DNA of 64,000 nt from Anaerolineales bacterium (GCA_019637755.1 JAHBVC010000002.1:186001-250000), one strand, 5' to 3'; counted from the stretch's first letter, positions 17,056-26,432 are shown. The notes: generated from the letters alone by a model not told the origin. Program-made: numbers and translations.

Positions 17056-17787
17056 TTAGCTCTCCGCCACCTGGCCATCACGGATCGTGACGACGCGCTG
17101 GGTGCGCTTGGCGATCTCAGGATCATGGGTAACGATGATCAGGGTCACGCCGCGCTCTTTGTTGAGCGCCAACAGCATCTTCATGATCTCATCGCCCGAT
17201 TTGCTATCCAGGTTGCCGGTGGGCTCATCCGCCATGATGAAAGCCGGATTGTTGACCAGCGCCCGCGCAATCGCTACGCGCTGCTGCTGCCCACCGGAAA
17301 GTTCGTTGGGTTTGTGGTGCAGGCGCTCGCCCAGGCCCACGGCTTCGAGCGCCTGGCGGGCGATGGCGCTGCGGTCTTCGTTGCGGTTGGCATAGCGCAG
17401 CGGCAGCTCGACATTGGCCAGGGCGCTGGCGCGCTTGAGCAAGTTAAAGGTCTGAAAAATAAAGCCCACTTTGCGGTTACGCACATCCGCCAACTGGTCA
17501 TCATTCATCTCGGCCACGCTTTCGCCGTCCAGGTAGTATTCGCCGCTGGTCGGCCGGTCCAGGCAGCCCAGGGTGTTCATCAGGGTCGATTTGCCGGAGC
17601 CGGAAGGCCCCATGATCGCCATGACTTCGCCGCGTGCCACTTCGAGCGAGAGGCCGCGCAGGGCGTGCACTTCTACATCGCCCATTTGATAGACCTTGGT
17701 GAGGTTACGCGCCTCAACCACCAGGTCTTTCTTTGTTGCGCTAATTGAAACCTCCCATGAATTGGTTGGAAGGATCCATCGGGTCAA
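17056..17787 (-). CDS. ABC transporter ATP-binding protein, MacB/LolD type
   Basis: Walker A is [10 protein letters not shown], the Q-loop FIFQTFNLL, the signature LSGGQQQR, Walker [12 protein letters not shown] and the switch His is in IVTHD. It powers the adjacent MacB-like permease. The start is unusual: the only ATG in frame (17787) would overlap the adaptor gene by 47 bases. A GGAGG Shine-Dalgarno lies five bases before an in-frame ATT (17745) that overlaps the adaptor stop as ATTAG. The family N-terminus ([12 protein letters not shown]) begins soon after, so ATT initiation is a real alternative; the coordinates give the ATG frame. Confidence 0.9.
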   Translation of the reverse strand: MTRWILPTNSWEVSISATKKDLVVEARNLTKVYQMGDVEVHALRGLSLEVARGEVMAIMGPSGSGKSTLMNTLGCLDRPTSGEYYLDGESVAEMNDDQLADVRNRKVGFIFQTFNLLKRASALANVELPLRYANRNEDRSAIARQALEAVGLGERLHHKPNELSGGQQQRVAIARALVNNPAFIMADEPTGNLDSKSGDEIMKMLLALNKERGVTLIIVTHDPEIAKRTQRVVTIRDGQVAES

Positions 17788-19237
17788 AGCTGGATACCGG
17801 TGGGTTGAGCACGATCACATCGCCTTCCTTCAATTCGCCGTCCAGAATTTCGCTATAGGTCTCAGACGAGGCGCCCAGGGTGATCTGCACCGGCTCCATG
17901 CGCACGCCGCGTTGCACATACACCACGCGGTGGCCGTTTTGCACGCGCACCGCGCGGTTAGGCACCAGCAACACGTCTTCTAGTTCGGTCACCACGATGT
18001 TGACCACCGCGGTCATGCCCGGGCGCACATTGGCATCGGCATCATCCAGCTCCACTACCACGCGGAAGGTCACGCCGCCCTGCGTGCTGTTGCCTGATTG
18101 GGCCACGGCTACCACTTCGCCCGCGTAGGCCACATCCTGCACAGCATCCAGCACCACGCTGGCCGGCTGGCCCACGGCAATGCGGTTGATGTCGACTTCA
18201 GAGACTTCCACCACCACCTGCACGGTGCTGAGGTTATCCACCTGCACGGCCGGCGCACCGGTGTTCACCAGGTCGCCCGCGTTGGGGTAAATATCGGTGA
18301 GGGTGCCATTGAACGGCGCTAGGATGTAGCCCATGTCCACGCTGGCCTGAGCGGCGGCCAGGCGTGCCTCGGCCGCGGCGCGCTGCTGGGCGCTAGGCCC
18401 CTGGCTGACTTCGTCATAGTGTTGCTGGGCAATCTCCAGTTGGGCCTTCGCCAGCGCCAGATCGGCCTCGGCCTTGGCGATTGGTGTGGCGCCGGAGCCC
18501 GAGGACAGGGCGTTGTACTGGCGCACAGCCGCATCGTATTTCTGCTGCGCCTCGGTGAGCTGCAACAGCAGCCCGGCACGCGTCAGGTCGCCCTCGGCGC
18601 GGCTGGCAAAGGGTTCGTAGGCATTGCGCGCCCGGTCAAGCCCGTCTTGCGCCAGGATCATATTAGCCTTGGCCTGGTCAATATCCACCGGGCGGCCGGG
18701 GTTGCTGATCGAGCTGAGATAGCGCTGGGCCTTCTCGAAAGCGTCTTGCGCCTCGGCCAGCTCTTTTTGCGCCTGGCTCAGGCCCAGATCACCAAACGAA
18801 TTTTCAAAGTCTTCGAAAGCATCCTGGGCACTTTGCAGATCGGCCTGGGCGAGGATGACGTTAGGTGGCATCGAGGAGATCACCAGGCTGGCGATCACAT
18901 CGCCTTTGCGCACCCGGTCACCCACGGCGAAATGGATCTCCTCCACCACGCCTGAGGTCTCCCAGGCCAGCGCGGCGCTCTGCAGGGCGCGCACGCTGCC
19001 GGTGGCGCCCACCGTGGCGACCAGGCTGCCGCGCTCCACGCGGGCGGTCTGCACATTGCTGGCCGCCGACTGGCTGGGCTGGCTGGCGTTACGCACCAGC
19101 ACCGCCACCACCAGCAGCAGCAACGCCGCCCCACCGACGATGAACCATTTGCGGGTATCCATCGTCTTGAACCATTCGACGATGGACCATTTGCGGGTGC
19201 CCATCGTTTTGAACCATTCTTGAATGCGCTTGATCAT
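17741..19237 (-). CDS. HlyD/MacA-type efflux adaptor protein
   Basis: 498-residue adaptor with one N-terminal transmembrane segment (about 34-50), a lipoyl/barrel-sandwich part ([16 protein letters not shown]), a long coiled-coil hairpin (about 125-300) and a beta-barrel domain ([19 protein letters not shown]). In the cytoplasmic tail a 13-residue segment is duplicated: [13 protein letters not shown] and [13 protein letters not shown]. In MacAB-like systems the adaptor couples the permease to the outer layers; in a monoderm it would work without TolC. First structural gene after MarR. Confidence 0.9.
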   Translation of the reverse strand: MIKRIQEWFKTMGTRKWSIVEWFKTMDTRKWFIVGGAALLLLVVAVLVRNASQPSQSAASNVQTARVERGSLVATVGATGSVRALQSAALAWETSGVVEEIHFAVGDRVRKGDVIASLVISSMPPNVILAQADLQSAQDAFEDFENSFGDLGLSQAQKELAEAQDAFEKAQRYLSSISNPGRPVDIDQAKANMILAQDGLDRARNAYEPFASRAEGDLTRAGLLLQLTEAQQKYDAAVRQYNALSSGSGATPIAKAEADLALAKAQLEIAQQHYDEVSQGPSAQQRAAAEARLAAAQASVDMGYILAPFNGTLTDIYPNAGDLVNTGAPAVQVDNLSTVQVVVEVSEVDINRIAVGQPASVVLDAVQDVAYAGEVVAVAQSGNSTQGGVTFRVVVELDDADANVRPGMTAVVNIVVTELEDVLLVPNRAVRVQNGHRVVYVQRGVRMEPVQITLGASSETYSEILDGELKEGDVIVLNPPVSSFDPMDPSNQFMGGFN

Positions 19238-19244
19238 GTATCTT

Positions 19245-19700
19245 TTATGACTCCTTGGTCTGATCCGCCCGGTTCTCCAGGCTGGTAATCGCTTTATTGA
19301 GTAAGTGCACCAATTGCGCTTGTTCCTCGGCCTCCAGGCCGCTCAACAATACGCCAATCTGTTTACGTTGAAACTGCTGGGCACGTTTCGCGAAGGCGCG
19401 CGCCTTTTCGGTCAGGTGCAGGCGCAGCGAACGCTTATCCTGCGGATCAGCCTGGCGCAGCAGCCAGCCCTCCCCCTCCAGCTTGCGCAAGCCCACGCTA
19501 ACCGTGGGGGCGCTCAAGTGCAGCAGCTGCGCCAGTTCATTGACGCGAATGCCGGGATGGCGCTGCACGGCAAACAACAAGCCGAGCTGCGACAAGCTAA
19601 GCTCCAGATCCTTGGCGGCCATGCGGCCCAGCCCCAGGCCTTCCAGGCGTTGCAGCACGGCGATCAATTGCTCTTGCGAAGCGGCAGTCTTGTTTTGCAT
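19245..19700 (-). CDS. MarR family transcriptional regulator
   Basis: 151 residues with a winged helix-turn-helix (VNELAQLLHLSAPTVSVGLR, then the wing LLRQADPQDKRSLRLHLTEKA). MarR proteins usually repress their own operon and release DNA when they bind a small phenolic or lipophilic ligand. It is the first gene of the exporter operon, 7 bases before the adaptor. The inverted repeat overlapping its -10 box is the obvious operator. Confidence 0.93.
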   Translation of the reverse strand: MQNKTAASQEQLIAVLQRLEGLGLGRMAAKDLELSLSQLGLLFAVQRHPGIRVNELAQLLHLSAPTVSVGLRKLEGEGWLLRQADPQDKRSLRLHLTEKARAFAKRAQQFQRKQIGVLLSGLEAEEQAQLVHLLNKAITSLENRADQTKES

Positions 19701-19702
19701 AG

Positions 19703-19736
19703 TAGTTAGTTTATCTAACTAAACGATTGTAGTCAA
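19703..19736 (-). promoter_or_regulatory. Promoter and operator of the MarR-exporter operon
   Basis: Minus strand: -35 TTGACT (19731-19736), 17-base spacer, -10 TAAACT (19708-19713), then seven bases to the ATG at 19700, so the mRNA is probably leaderless. A perfect inverted repeat TAGTTAG-N5-CTAACTA (19703-19721) covers the -10 box and start site, a position where MarR binding would repress. Confidence 0.75.
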
Positions 19737-19795
19737 CGCGGCCATCGATAACATGTGGGCTGGATAAGAAAGCTATTTCTGCAAGCCGGATCGAG

Positions 19796-19824
19796 TTGAC
19801 ACGCACTCGGCGCCTGCCTACACT
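19796..19824 (+). promoter_or_regulatory. Sigma-70-type promoter of the recombinase-like gene
   Basis: -35 TTGACA (19796-19801), exactly 17 bases, -10 TACACT (19819-19824). The transcript would have a short leader with a TAAGGAG ribosome-binding site near 19845. Confidence 0.75.
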
Positions 19825-19863
19825 ACAACGATTGACTATGCGCATTAAGGAGCACCGCTGAGC

Positions 19864-20775
19864 ATGCCTAAAACCGCCGCCCCCTTCAGCCTGGGTGCCA
19901 AGAGCACCCTGCCCCCGGCCATCCAGGCCTGGGCCAGCTACCTGGCCGACCAAGGCTCTTCGCTGCACACGGTCAAAGCCTTCACTGGTGATGTGCGCCT
20001 GCTGGCCAGCTTCCTGCCAGCGGATCAGCCCGTGGGCAGTATCACCACCAATGACCTGAACAATTTTCTGGAGTGGATGCAACACAAGCGCGGCGTGGAG
20101 TGCAGCCCCAAGACGCTCAGCCGGCGCATCACGTCACTCAAGGGCTTCTTCCGCTGGCTGCAAGCCGGTGGCGCCGTGCTGGCCGATCCCGCCGAGCGCG
20201 TGGTGCAGCGCAGCGTGCTCAGCCCGCTGCCCGCGGTGCTCAATGAAGCCGCACTGCAGAACGTGCTGGCCGTAGCCGCGCGCCAGCGCCGCGGCAAGCA
20301 AGGCGATGCGCGCGCCTACACCCTGCTGGCCCTGCTGCTCAGCACTGGCATCAAGAAGGGGGAGACGCTGGCGCTGAAAACCAATCACGTGGATATGGAA
20401 GCGGCCGAAGGCCCGCTGCTGTTCGTGCGCTACCCCAGCCCCAAGGATCGTTACAAGGAGCGCAAGATCAGCCTGCCGCTGGAATGGGTGGAAGCGTACG
20501 AGGAGTACCGCCGCCAATATGATCTCAGCCGCGCCCTGTTTCCCTGGTCCCCGCGCCGCTTGGAATACTTGCTGGAAGATATCGGCAAAGCCGCCGGCCT
20601 GCCGCAACAGCTTTCGTTCCTGATGTGCCGCTGGAGTTGTGCGCTGCGCGACCTGCGCAGCGGGATGGATGAAACTTTGCTGCGCCAAAAATTAGGCGTC
20701 TCCGAGATCCAATGGCGCGAGTTGAGCATGAAACTCAACCGCCTGCGCGCTGAAGACCAGTTGCAATTGTTCTGA
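19864..20775 (+). CDS. Tyrosine-recombinase-fold protein lacking catalytic residues
   Basis: 303 residues. An N-terminal SAM-like core-binding domain (about 20-105) and a C-terminal phage-integrase-like catalytic domain (about 125-290) are recognisable. Key residues are altered: the first Arg (usually in TGLRxSE) is Lys in TGIKKGE, the HxxR His is Leu (FLMCRW), the second His position is Trp, and no nucleophilic Tyr follows GVSEIQWRELSMKL. Lys in the beta-hairpin (YKERK) and the second Arg remain. It should bind DNA but not recombine it. The open frame, good promoter and ribosome site argue against decay. Role unknown. Confidence 0.75.
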   Translation: MPKTAAPFSLGAKSTLPPAIQAWASYLADQGSSLHTVKAFTGDVRLLASFLPADQPVGSITTNDLNNFLEWMQHKRGVECSPKTLSRRITSLKGFFRWLQAGGAVLADPAERVVQRSVLSPLPAVLNEAALQNVLAVAARQRRGKQGDARAYTLLALLLSTGIKKGETLALKTNHVDMEAAEGPLLFVRYPSPKDRYKERKISLPLEWVEAYEEYRRQYDLSRALFPWSPRRLEYLLEDIGKAAGLPQQLSFLMCRWSCALRDLRSGMDETLLRQKLGVSEIQWRELSMKLNRLRAEDQLQLF

Positions 20776-20890
20776 TAGAGATTAGAGTGAGCAGGTAGTG
20801 CTCTCTCTGGGACAGCCATGATTTTTGTCATTCCGCTGAGCGGCGCAGCCGCGAAAGGGGAATCCGCCAAGGGTTTGGGTTAGTACTGCC
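20774..20890. repeat. Heptamer fragment and palindromic repeat
   Basis: About four degenerate heptamers (TGATAGA, GATTAGA, GTGAGCA, GGTAGTG) run from the recombinase stop. They are followed by a copy of the GTCATTCCG...GAATCCGCC repeat at about 20826-20870. No gene is seen up to tilS. Confidence 0.55.
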
Positions 20891-20956
20891 TTATCTGATC
20901 AATTCGGCACGCACGGCACAGAAGATATGCCAGCAGCCCGGCCCCCTGCCCACGCT

Positions 20957-22360
20957 CTACTCGCTACCTGTCACCAGCTCAGCATGCACCGCCGCTTGCC
21001 CCGGTGCGGCGGCATAGCCGTGCGCCAGGCGCAAGCCCGGCGCCCACACCACCGCATCGCCGGCACATAGCAGCGGCCAGGCGGCGCGGGCACGCTGCGG
21101 CAGCTTGGCATTGATGAACAGGTCGGCCAGCTTTTGGCGGCCATGGGGCAACGCCATGCGGTCGCCCGCTTGCGGGCGGCGCAAAACCAATTGCGCCGCC
21201 AGGCTAGCATCCAGCCAGGCTTGGAACGCGTCGGCGGCCGGCGCCGCCGGCGCGGCCTGCACCTGCAGCCGCAGCCGCCAGCCTGCCCCCAGGGTCACAT
21301 CGGCGGGCGTTGGCAGCGCCAGCTGGGCCTGCGGCGCCTGTGGCCAGGCGGCAGGCAGCTGCCCGCGGCGCAATACCTCACGTTCCGCCAGCCAAAGCTG
21401 CGGCCCTTCCACCAGCAGCACCAAGCCATCGAACCAATCCTGCTCGCCCGGCTGGCCGTCCAACGCGGCGCGCGCCTGCTCGATCAACCCAAAGGTAAGC
21501 GCATCCCTATGCGGGCGCAGCACACTGGCGGCGCGCTGCAACACCCGGCGCTGCAGGGCGAGTGGTTCGGCAGCCAAGGCCCCGCGCTGCAGGCCAATAA
21601 AGCCTGCGGCGCGCCGCGCAACGCAGCGCTGCCAGGCCGCCTCACTGGCGGCTTGCAGCACCTCATTCTCAGCAGCCTGCACTGCGGCGCTGTGTGCCAG
21701 GCGCGTCTTCACGCCCGGTGCCAGCGCTTCCATTGCGGGCAGCAGGGTGTGGCGCACCCGGTTACGGAAAAATGCGGGGTCGTGATTGCTGGGATCCTGT
21801 TGCACGGCAAGCGCGTGGGTTTTGCAATATGCCAACACCGCGGCACGGCTTGTCTCCAGCAGCGGGCGCACCAAGGCCACGCGATCACTCCATGGATTGG
21901 GCCGCCAATAGGCAGGCATGCCTTGCAGCCCCTGCGCGCCCGCCCCGCGCAGCATATGCATCACCAGCGTCTCGGCCTGATCATCGGCAGTGTGTGCGCT
22001 GAGCACGGCGTGGGCGCCGTGCTGCTCGGCCAGCTCAAACAAGAAGGCATAGCGTGCCGCACGCGCCGCCGCCTCCAGCGATTGCTTGTGCTGCCGCGCC
22101 AAAGCGGCCACATCCACGCGCCGGCTGGCAAACGCCATGCCGTAGCCAGCCGCCACCCGGCGCGCCGCGGCGGCCTCCGCCGCCGATTCGGGCCGCAGCG
22201 CATGGTCCAGGTGCGCGGCCAGTAGCGGCCAACGGCCCAGGCCGTGCAAGGCATGCAGCAAACTGGCACTATCCGGCCCGCCGGAGAAGCCCACTACCAG
22301 CAGCCCGCCGGGCGCCAACTGCGCCACGGCCGCCGCCGAGAGGAACGCACTTTCACCCAT
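20957..22360 (-). CDS. tilS: tRNA(Ile)-lysidine synthetase
   Basis: 467 residues. PP-loop motif SGGPDS (26-31), followed by HLDHALRPES and SAHTADDQAETLVMHMLRG of the N-type ATP pyrophosphatase domain; a TilS C-terminal domain is recognisable (LRRPQAGDRMALPHGRQKLADLFINAKLP). The enzyme adds lysine to C34 of tRNA-Ile(CAU), changing both its charging and decoding. A perfect minus-strand TATAAT lies six bases before the ATG and there is no Shine-Dalgarno, so the mRNA is expected to be leaderless. Confidence 0.95.
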   Translation of the reverse strand: MGESAFLSAAAVAQLAPGGLLVVGFSGGPDSASLLHALHGLGRWPLLAAHLDHALRPESAAEAAAARRVAAGYGMAFASRRVDVAALARQHKQSLEAAARAARYAFLFELAEQHGAHAVLSAHTADDQAETLVMHMLRGAGAQGLQGMPAYWRPNPWSDRVALVRPLLETSRAAVLAYCKTHALAVQQDPSNHDPAFFRNRVRHTLLPAMEALAPGVKTRLAHSAAVQAAENEVLQAASEAAWQRCVARRAAGFIGLQRGALAAEPLALQRRVLQRAASVLRPHRDALTFGLIEQARAALDGQPGEQDWFDGLVLLVEGPQLWLAEREVLRRGQLPAAWPQAPQAQLALPTPADVTLGAGWRLRLQVQAAPAAPAADAFQAWLDASLAAQLVLRRPQAGDRMALPHGRQKLADLFINAKLPQRARAAWPLLCAGDAVVWAPGLRLAHGYAAAPGQAAVHAELVTGSE

Positions 22361-22366
22361 AGGCTG

Positions 22367-22372
22367 ATTATA
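22367..22372 (-). promoter_or_regulatory. -10 box of tilS (leaderless)
   Basis: Minus-strand TATAAT, then AGCC-type spacer of six bases, then ATG. Among the clearest examples of the leaderless pattern in this window. Confidence 0.65.
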
Positions 22373-22447
22373 GCGAGGCGCGCCGGCCCAGCGGCCACGC
22401 CGGCATGAATTGCCGCCCCGCCGCCTTTATGCTAGACTCAACTCCTT

Positions 22448-23662
22448 ATGATGGCGCAGACCTATACGCTGCTGGTGGTTGACGACGATCTGGATACCCT
22501 CAAGCTGGTGGGCACCACGCTTGAAAAGCAGGGCTTCGTGATCCACATCGCCAAAGATGGGCAGGAAGCGCTGGACAAGGTGCAGGAAGCCAAGCCCGAT
22601 CTGATCCTCTTGGATGTAATGATGCCCAAGATGGATGGCTACGAAGTCACCCGCCGCCTGCGCGCCAACCCACAAACCGCGGGCATCCCCATCATTCTGT
22701 TCACCGCCAAAGCCCAGGTAGACGATAAGGTGGCCGGCCTGGAAGCTGGAGCCGACGATTACCTGACCAAGCCGACCCACCCCGCCGAGCTGGTAGCCCG
22801 CGTGCGCAACATCCTTAAGCGCCCGGTGACCAGCATGCTGCCGCCGCTCCCCAGCGAGGAGCCCAGCCGCCCGGCGGCCAGCCCGCCGCCTGCCGCCATC
22901 CCGGCGGGCAGTAGCCAGAGAGTCATCGGTGTGCTCGCTGCCAAGGGCGGCCAGGGCGTTTCAACCCTGTGCATTAACCTGGCAGCCGGCCTGGCCGAGC
23001 AATACCCGCAAAGCGCCATCCTCCTGGCCGAACTCACCCCCGGCCACGGCGATCTCAACATTCGCCTGGGCCAAAGCGGCGATGGCCTGGCGCAATTGCT
23101 GCGCCGCTCGGCACGCGATATCTATCGCAGCGCGGTGGAAGCTGCGCTCAGCGAACACAAGGGCAACCAGCGCCTGCTGCTGGCTGGCACGCGCCCCAGC
23201 GATGCCCCGCTGAGCCAGGCGGGCGAGCAGATGGCCGCCATCATCGGCGAGCTCAAGCAGATCGCCAACCATGTCGTGCTGGATCTGGGCGTCGGCCTTT
23301 CGCTGGGCAACCAGCGCGCCCTGGCCTTGTGCAGCCATGTTCTCGTAGTGGCTGAGCCCGATCCGTATACCTTTGAGCAGACCAAAGCGCTGCTGGCAGA
23401 CCTGGAAGCGCTGCCGCTGCCCAATGCGCGCCTGATGGCCGCCATGGTGCACCGCGTGCGCAACGACCTGGCGGTGAATGCGGCCGAATTGCAGAAACAG
23501 CTCGGCCGTGAGCTCGACGCCGTCTTCACCCCGGCGCCCGAGCTGGCCTACCAGGCCACACGCCAACAGCAATCCATGCTCGAGACGGACCCGCAGAGCT
23601 ATAGCGCCCAGCAGACCCTGAAACTGGTCAACCTGATCGCAGAACCCAAGCGTCGCCGCTGA
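22448..23662 (+). CDS. Response-regulator receiver fused to a ParA/MinD (CpaE-like) ATPase
   Basis: 404 residues. Receiver domain (about 6-122): acidic pocket VVDDD, phospho-acceptor Asp in LILLDVMMPKMDG, and Lys in DYLTKP. A Pro/Ala-rich linker (about 128-158) leads to a ParA-like domain with a deviant Walker A (AAKGGQGVST), as in CpaE proteins that position pilus and secretion machinery. No kinase or pilus gene lies nearby. TAGACT lies nine bases before the start. Confidence 0.88.
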   Translation: MMAQTYTLLVVDDDLDTLKLVGTTLEKQGFVIHIAKDGQEALDKVQEAKPDLILLDVMMPKMDGYEVTRRLRANPQTAGIPIILFTAKAQVDDKVAGLEAGADDYLTKPTHPAELVARVRNILKRPVTSMLPPLPSEEPSRPAASPPPAAIPAGSSQRVIGVLAAKGGQGVSTLCINLAAGLAEQYPQSAILLAELTPGHGDLNIRLGQSGDGLAQLLRRSARDIYRSAVEAALSEHKGNQRLLLAGTRPSDAPLSQAGEQMAAIIGELKQIANHVVLDLGVGLSLGNQRALALCSHVLVVAEPDPYTFEQTKALLADLEALPLPNARLMAAMVHRVRNDLAVNAAELQKQLGRELDAVFTPAPELAYQATRQQQSMLETDPQSYSAQQTLKLVNLIAEPKRRR

Positions 23663-23700
23663 TCCGGCAAGTTGCATTGATTTTTTATTGCGATGAAACG

Positions 23701-25431
23701 CTAGCGTGCCCCGCGCCGGCCAAATTGCTTTTCCAATACATCGATCGATAAATGGATCATCGTCGGGCGGCCGTGCGGGCAGGTGCGCGGCGCCTCGCAG
23801 GCCTCCAGATCGCGCAGCAAAGCGCGCTGCGCCTCCGGCGAAAGCGCCTGGCCGGCCTTCACCGCGATGCGTTTGCAGATCCGTGCGATCAGCTTGGCTT
23901 CCAACTGCTTTTCCAGCGGCTGCTCATCTTCTTCGAAATCTTCCACCACGGCACGCAGCGCCGCCTCTGGGTCTGAGCCTAACAACAGGGCCGGGATGGC
24001 ACGCACCTTATAGGTCTGCGGGCCAAACGGTTCAACATCAAAGGCCAGGCCGCGCAACGTATCCAGTTGCCCTTCCAGCAGCTCGGCTTGCGCCGCGGGC
24101 AGCTGCACCGTGGCGGGCTCCAGCAGCAATTGCGAGCCGAGTTGGCTGCGCTGGCTCTGAAAGCGCTCGTACAGCACACGCTCGTGCGCGGCGTGCTGGT
24201 CTACCAAATATAAGCCATCCGGCCCTTCCGCCACCAAGTACGCCGAGCCCACCTGCCCCACCAGGCGCAGCAGGGGTACGCCCGGCAGCCGCGGCTGGGC
24301 GGCTTGCGCGGCGGGTATGGGCGCGGCTGCGTCTTCCTCCGGCGGCATGGCCAGCTCGGAGTAGGGTTCGGGGGCCGGCTCGGCGGGAGCCGGCATCGGG
24401 CGCCAGGCCAGCCCGGGTTGTAGCGGCTCCAGTTGCGGCAGCGGGGCGTGTGCCAGCAGGGCGCGGCGCACGGCGCGCTGCAAGGTAGTGAACACACGGT
24501 CGCGCTGGGCGAAGCGCACCTCGGCTTTGGTGGGATGTACATTGACATCCACCAGCTCGCTGGGCAGCTCAATGAACAGCACCACCAGCGGGTAGCGCCC
24601 CACCATCAGTAAGCCGTGATAGGCCTGGATGGTGGCGGCGGCCAGGGCGCTATCTTGCACCCAGCGCCCATTAACAAAAAAGGTCAGCTCGGCGCGGTTG
24701 CCGCGCGTCAGATCCGGCGGGCTGATAAAGCCGCTCACCCCCACCAGCGCATCCGGCGCTTCCACCGGGATCATGCGCCGTGCCAGGCCGGCATCATACA
24801 GTGTGGCCAGGATCTCGCGCCGCTCCCCGTTGCCACTGGTTTGCAGGGTATGGCGCCCGTCCATTTGCAGGTCGAAGGCCACGCCGGGATAGGCCAGGGC
24901 ATAACGGGCCACCAGTTGGCTGATGTGGCGACGCTCGGTAGCATCGCCTTTGAGGAATTTGCGCCGGGCAGGCAGATTGAAAAAGAGGTCCTCAACATGC
25001 GCCAGGGTACCCACTGGCGCGCCGATCTGTTCCAGGGCGGCGCGCTGGCCAGCATCCACCTGAATGCGCGCCGCCGCCTCACTGGCCGGCGGGCGCGAGG
25101 TGAGCGTGAAGCGCGACACCGAGGCGATCGCCGCCAGCGCTTCGCCGCGGAAGCCCAGGGTGTGAATGTGTTCCAGATCCTCGGCGGCGGCCAGCTTGCT
25201 GGTGGCATGCCGCTCCAGCGCCAGCGGCAGCTCGGCTACGGGGATACCCAGGCCATCATCGCTCACCTCGATCAGGCGCTGGCCGGCGCCTTCCACGCGC
25301 ACCTGGATGCGGCTGGCCCCCGCATCCAGCGCGTTCTCCACCAGCTCTTTGACCACCGAGGCGGGCCGTTCGACCACCTCCCCAGCGGCAATTTGTGAGG
25401 CCAGCGCATCTGGCAACATGCGAATCGGCAT
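23701..25431 (-). CDS. mutL: DNA mismatch repair protein MutL
   Basis: 576 residues. The N-terminal GHKL ATPase (about 1-320) has all motifs: KELVENALDAGA, DDGLGI and HTLGFRGEALAAI. The C-terminal dimerisation and endonuclease domain (about 385-576) has DQHAAHERVLYE (about 409-420) and CPHGRPT, the metal-site motifs of nicking MutL proteins. It therefore cuts the new strand itself after MutS finds a mismatch, as in bacteria without MutH. No mutS is in the window. Confidence 0.95.
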   Translation of the reverse strand: MPIRMLPDALASQIAAGEVVERPASVVKELVENALDAGASRIQVRVEGAGQRLIEVSDDGLGIPVAELPLALERHATSKLAAAEDLEHIHTLGFRGEALAAIASVSRFTLTSRPPASEAAARIQVDAGQRAALEQIGAPVGTLAHVEDLFFNLPARRKFLKGDATERRHISQLVARYALAYPGVAFDLQMDGRHTLQTSGNGERREILATLYDAGLARRMIPVEAPDALVGVSGFISPPDLTRGNRAELTFFVNGRWVQDSALAAATIQAYHGLLMVGRYPLVVLFIELPSELVDVNVHPTKAEVRFAQRDRVFTTLQRAVRRALLAHAPLPQLEPLQPGLAWRPMPAPAEPAPEPYSELAMPPEEDAAAPIPAAQAAQPRLPGVPLLRLVGQVGSAYLVAEGPDGLYLVDQHAAHERVLYERFQSQRSQLGSQLLLEPATVQLPAAQAELLEGQLDTLRGLAFDVEPFGPQTYKVRAIPALLLGSDPEAALRAVVEDFEEDEQPLEKQLEAKLIARICKRIAVKAGQALSPEAQRALLRDLEACEAPRTCPHGRPTMIHLSIDVLEKQFGRRGAR

Positions 25432-25535
25432 GGCTAGATGTTAACTGCTATTTGCCCTTTGCGGAAAGTGCCGCGGCGTGCTATTCTGTGCCGCTTCATC
25501 GTTAGCTACATCAATTCAGCCTCTCAGGAGAACGC

Positions 25536-26336
25536 ATGAAACCATTTGCAAAATCCCTCGGCCTGCTTCTACTCACGCTTCTGCTGGTAGCCTGCGGCGG
25601 TGCCGGCCCCAGCGCCACCGAAGCGGCAGGCGCCGGCAGCCCCGCAGCGGAAGCCAGCGCTGAGCCCAGCGTGCCGGCCAGCCTGTGCAGCGTACAGTAC
25701 ATGCCCGTGGTGGAAGGTGCCACCTGGCACTACGAAGGCAGCAGCGAGACCGGCCCCTACAGTTGGAGCGTGCTCACCAGCGAAGTTGGCGATGCCAGCT
25801 TCACCGTGACCCAAACTCACGATACCGGCGGTGAGCCGCTGATCGTGACCCAGCGCTGGACCTGCTCAGAAGAAGGCGCCACGGCGCTGGAGTATGGCGG
25901 TGGCGCGGATGCTTCGCTGACCTACTCGGGCTTGAACGTCACCCTGGAAACCTTGCAGACCACCGGCATCACCATACCGCGCAACATCCAACCGGGTGAC
26001 AGCTGGCAGCAAACCTTCGAGATCGAAGGTACGATCCTGAGCGCTGATATCGAGAGCACGGTGCAGGGCAATATCACACAGGATTATCAAGCCATCGGCA
26101 TCGAGAGCGTCAGCACGCCGGTGGGCAGCTTTGATGCGCTGAAGCTTGACATCGTTACCACCTTCAACCTGCAGGCCAGTGTGATGGGCATTACGGTGCC
26201 GTTCAACCTGGTATCCACCAACACATCCTGGCTGGTGTCAGATATTGGCTGGGTCAAAACTACCGGCAGCGCCACGATGGAAGGCGCCAGCGGTTTTGAG
26301 ACCACCATCGAATTGCAAAGCTACAACATCCCCTAA
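25536..26336 (+). CDS. Lipoprotein of unknown function
   Basis: 266 residues. A type II signal peptide with lipobox LLVAC puts the lipidated Cys near residue 22. A low-complexity Ala/Ser/Glu linker (about 24-52) follows, then one all-beta domain (about 55-266) beginning YMPVVEGATWHYEG, which repeats short Thr-rich strands. Proteins opening with such a segment are often annotated as hypothetical exported proteins; no catalytic motif is seen. It has a CAGGAGA ribosome site and its own terminator. Confidence 0.8.
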   Translation: MKPFAKSLGLLLLTLLLVACGGAGPSATEAAGAGSPAAEASAEPSVPASLCSVQYMPVVEGATWHYEGSSETGPYSWSVLTSEVGDASFTVTQTHDTGGEPLIVTQRWTCSEEGATALEYGGGADASLTYSGLNVTLETLQTTGITIPRNIQPGDSWQQTFEIEGTILSADIESTVQGNITQDYQAIGIESVSTPVGSFDALKLDIVTTFNLQASVMGITVPFNLVSTNTSWLVSDIGWVKTTGSATMEGASGFETTIELQSYNIP

Positions 26337-26354
26337 ACGTCAAGTTCGACTCGG

Positions 26355-26386
26355 AAAAAGCGCCAGCCACAAGCTGGCGCTTTTTT
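26355..26386 (+). terminator. Terminator of the lipoprotein gene
   Basis: AAAAAGCGCCAGC-cacaa-GCTGGCGCTTTTTT, 16 bases after the stop. Confidence 0.93.
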
Positions 26387-26432
26387 GAATCGCAAAGCCA
26401 TCTACAATGGGGAGAATGTTCAAGGGAGTTTT

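Noticed and set aside
19864-20775. Recombinase-like gene as the phage integrase
   Set aside because: It lacks catalytic residues and lies more than 30 kb from the prophage among housekeeping genes.
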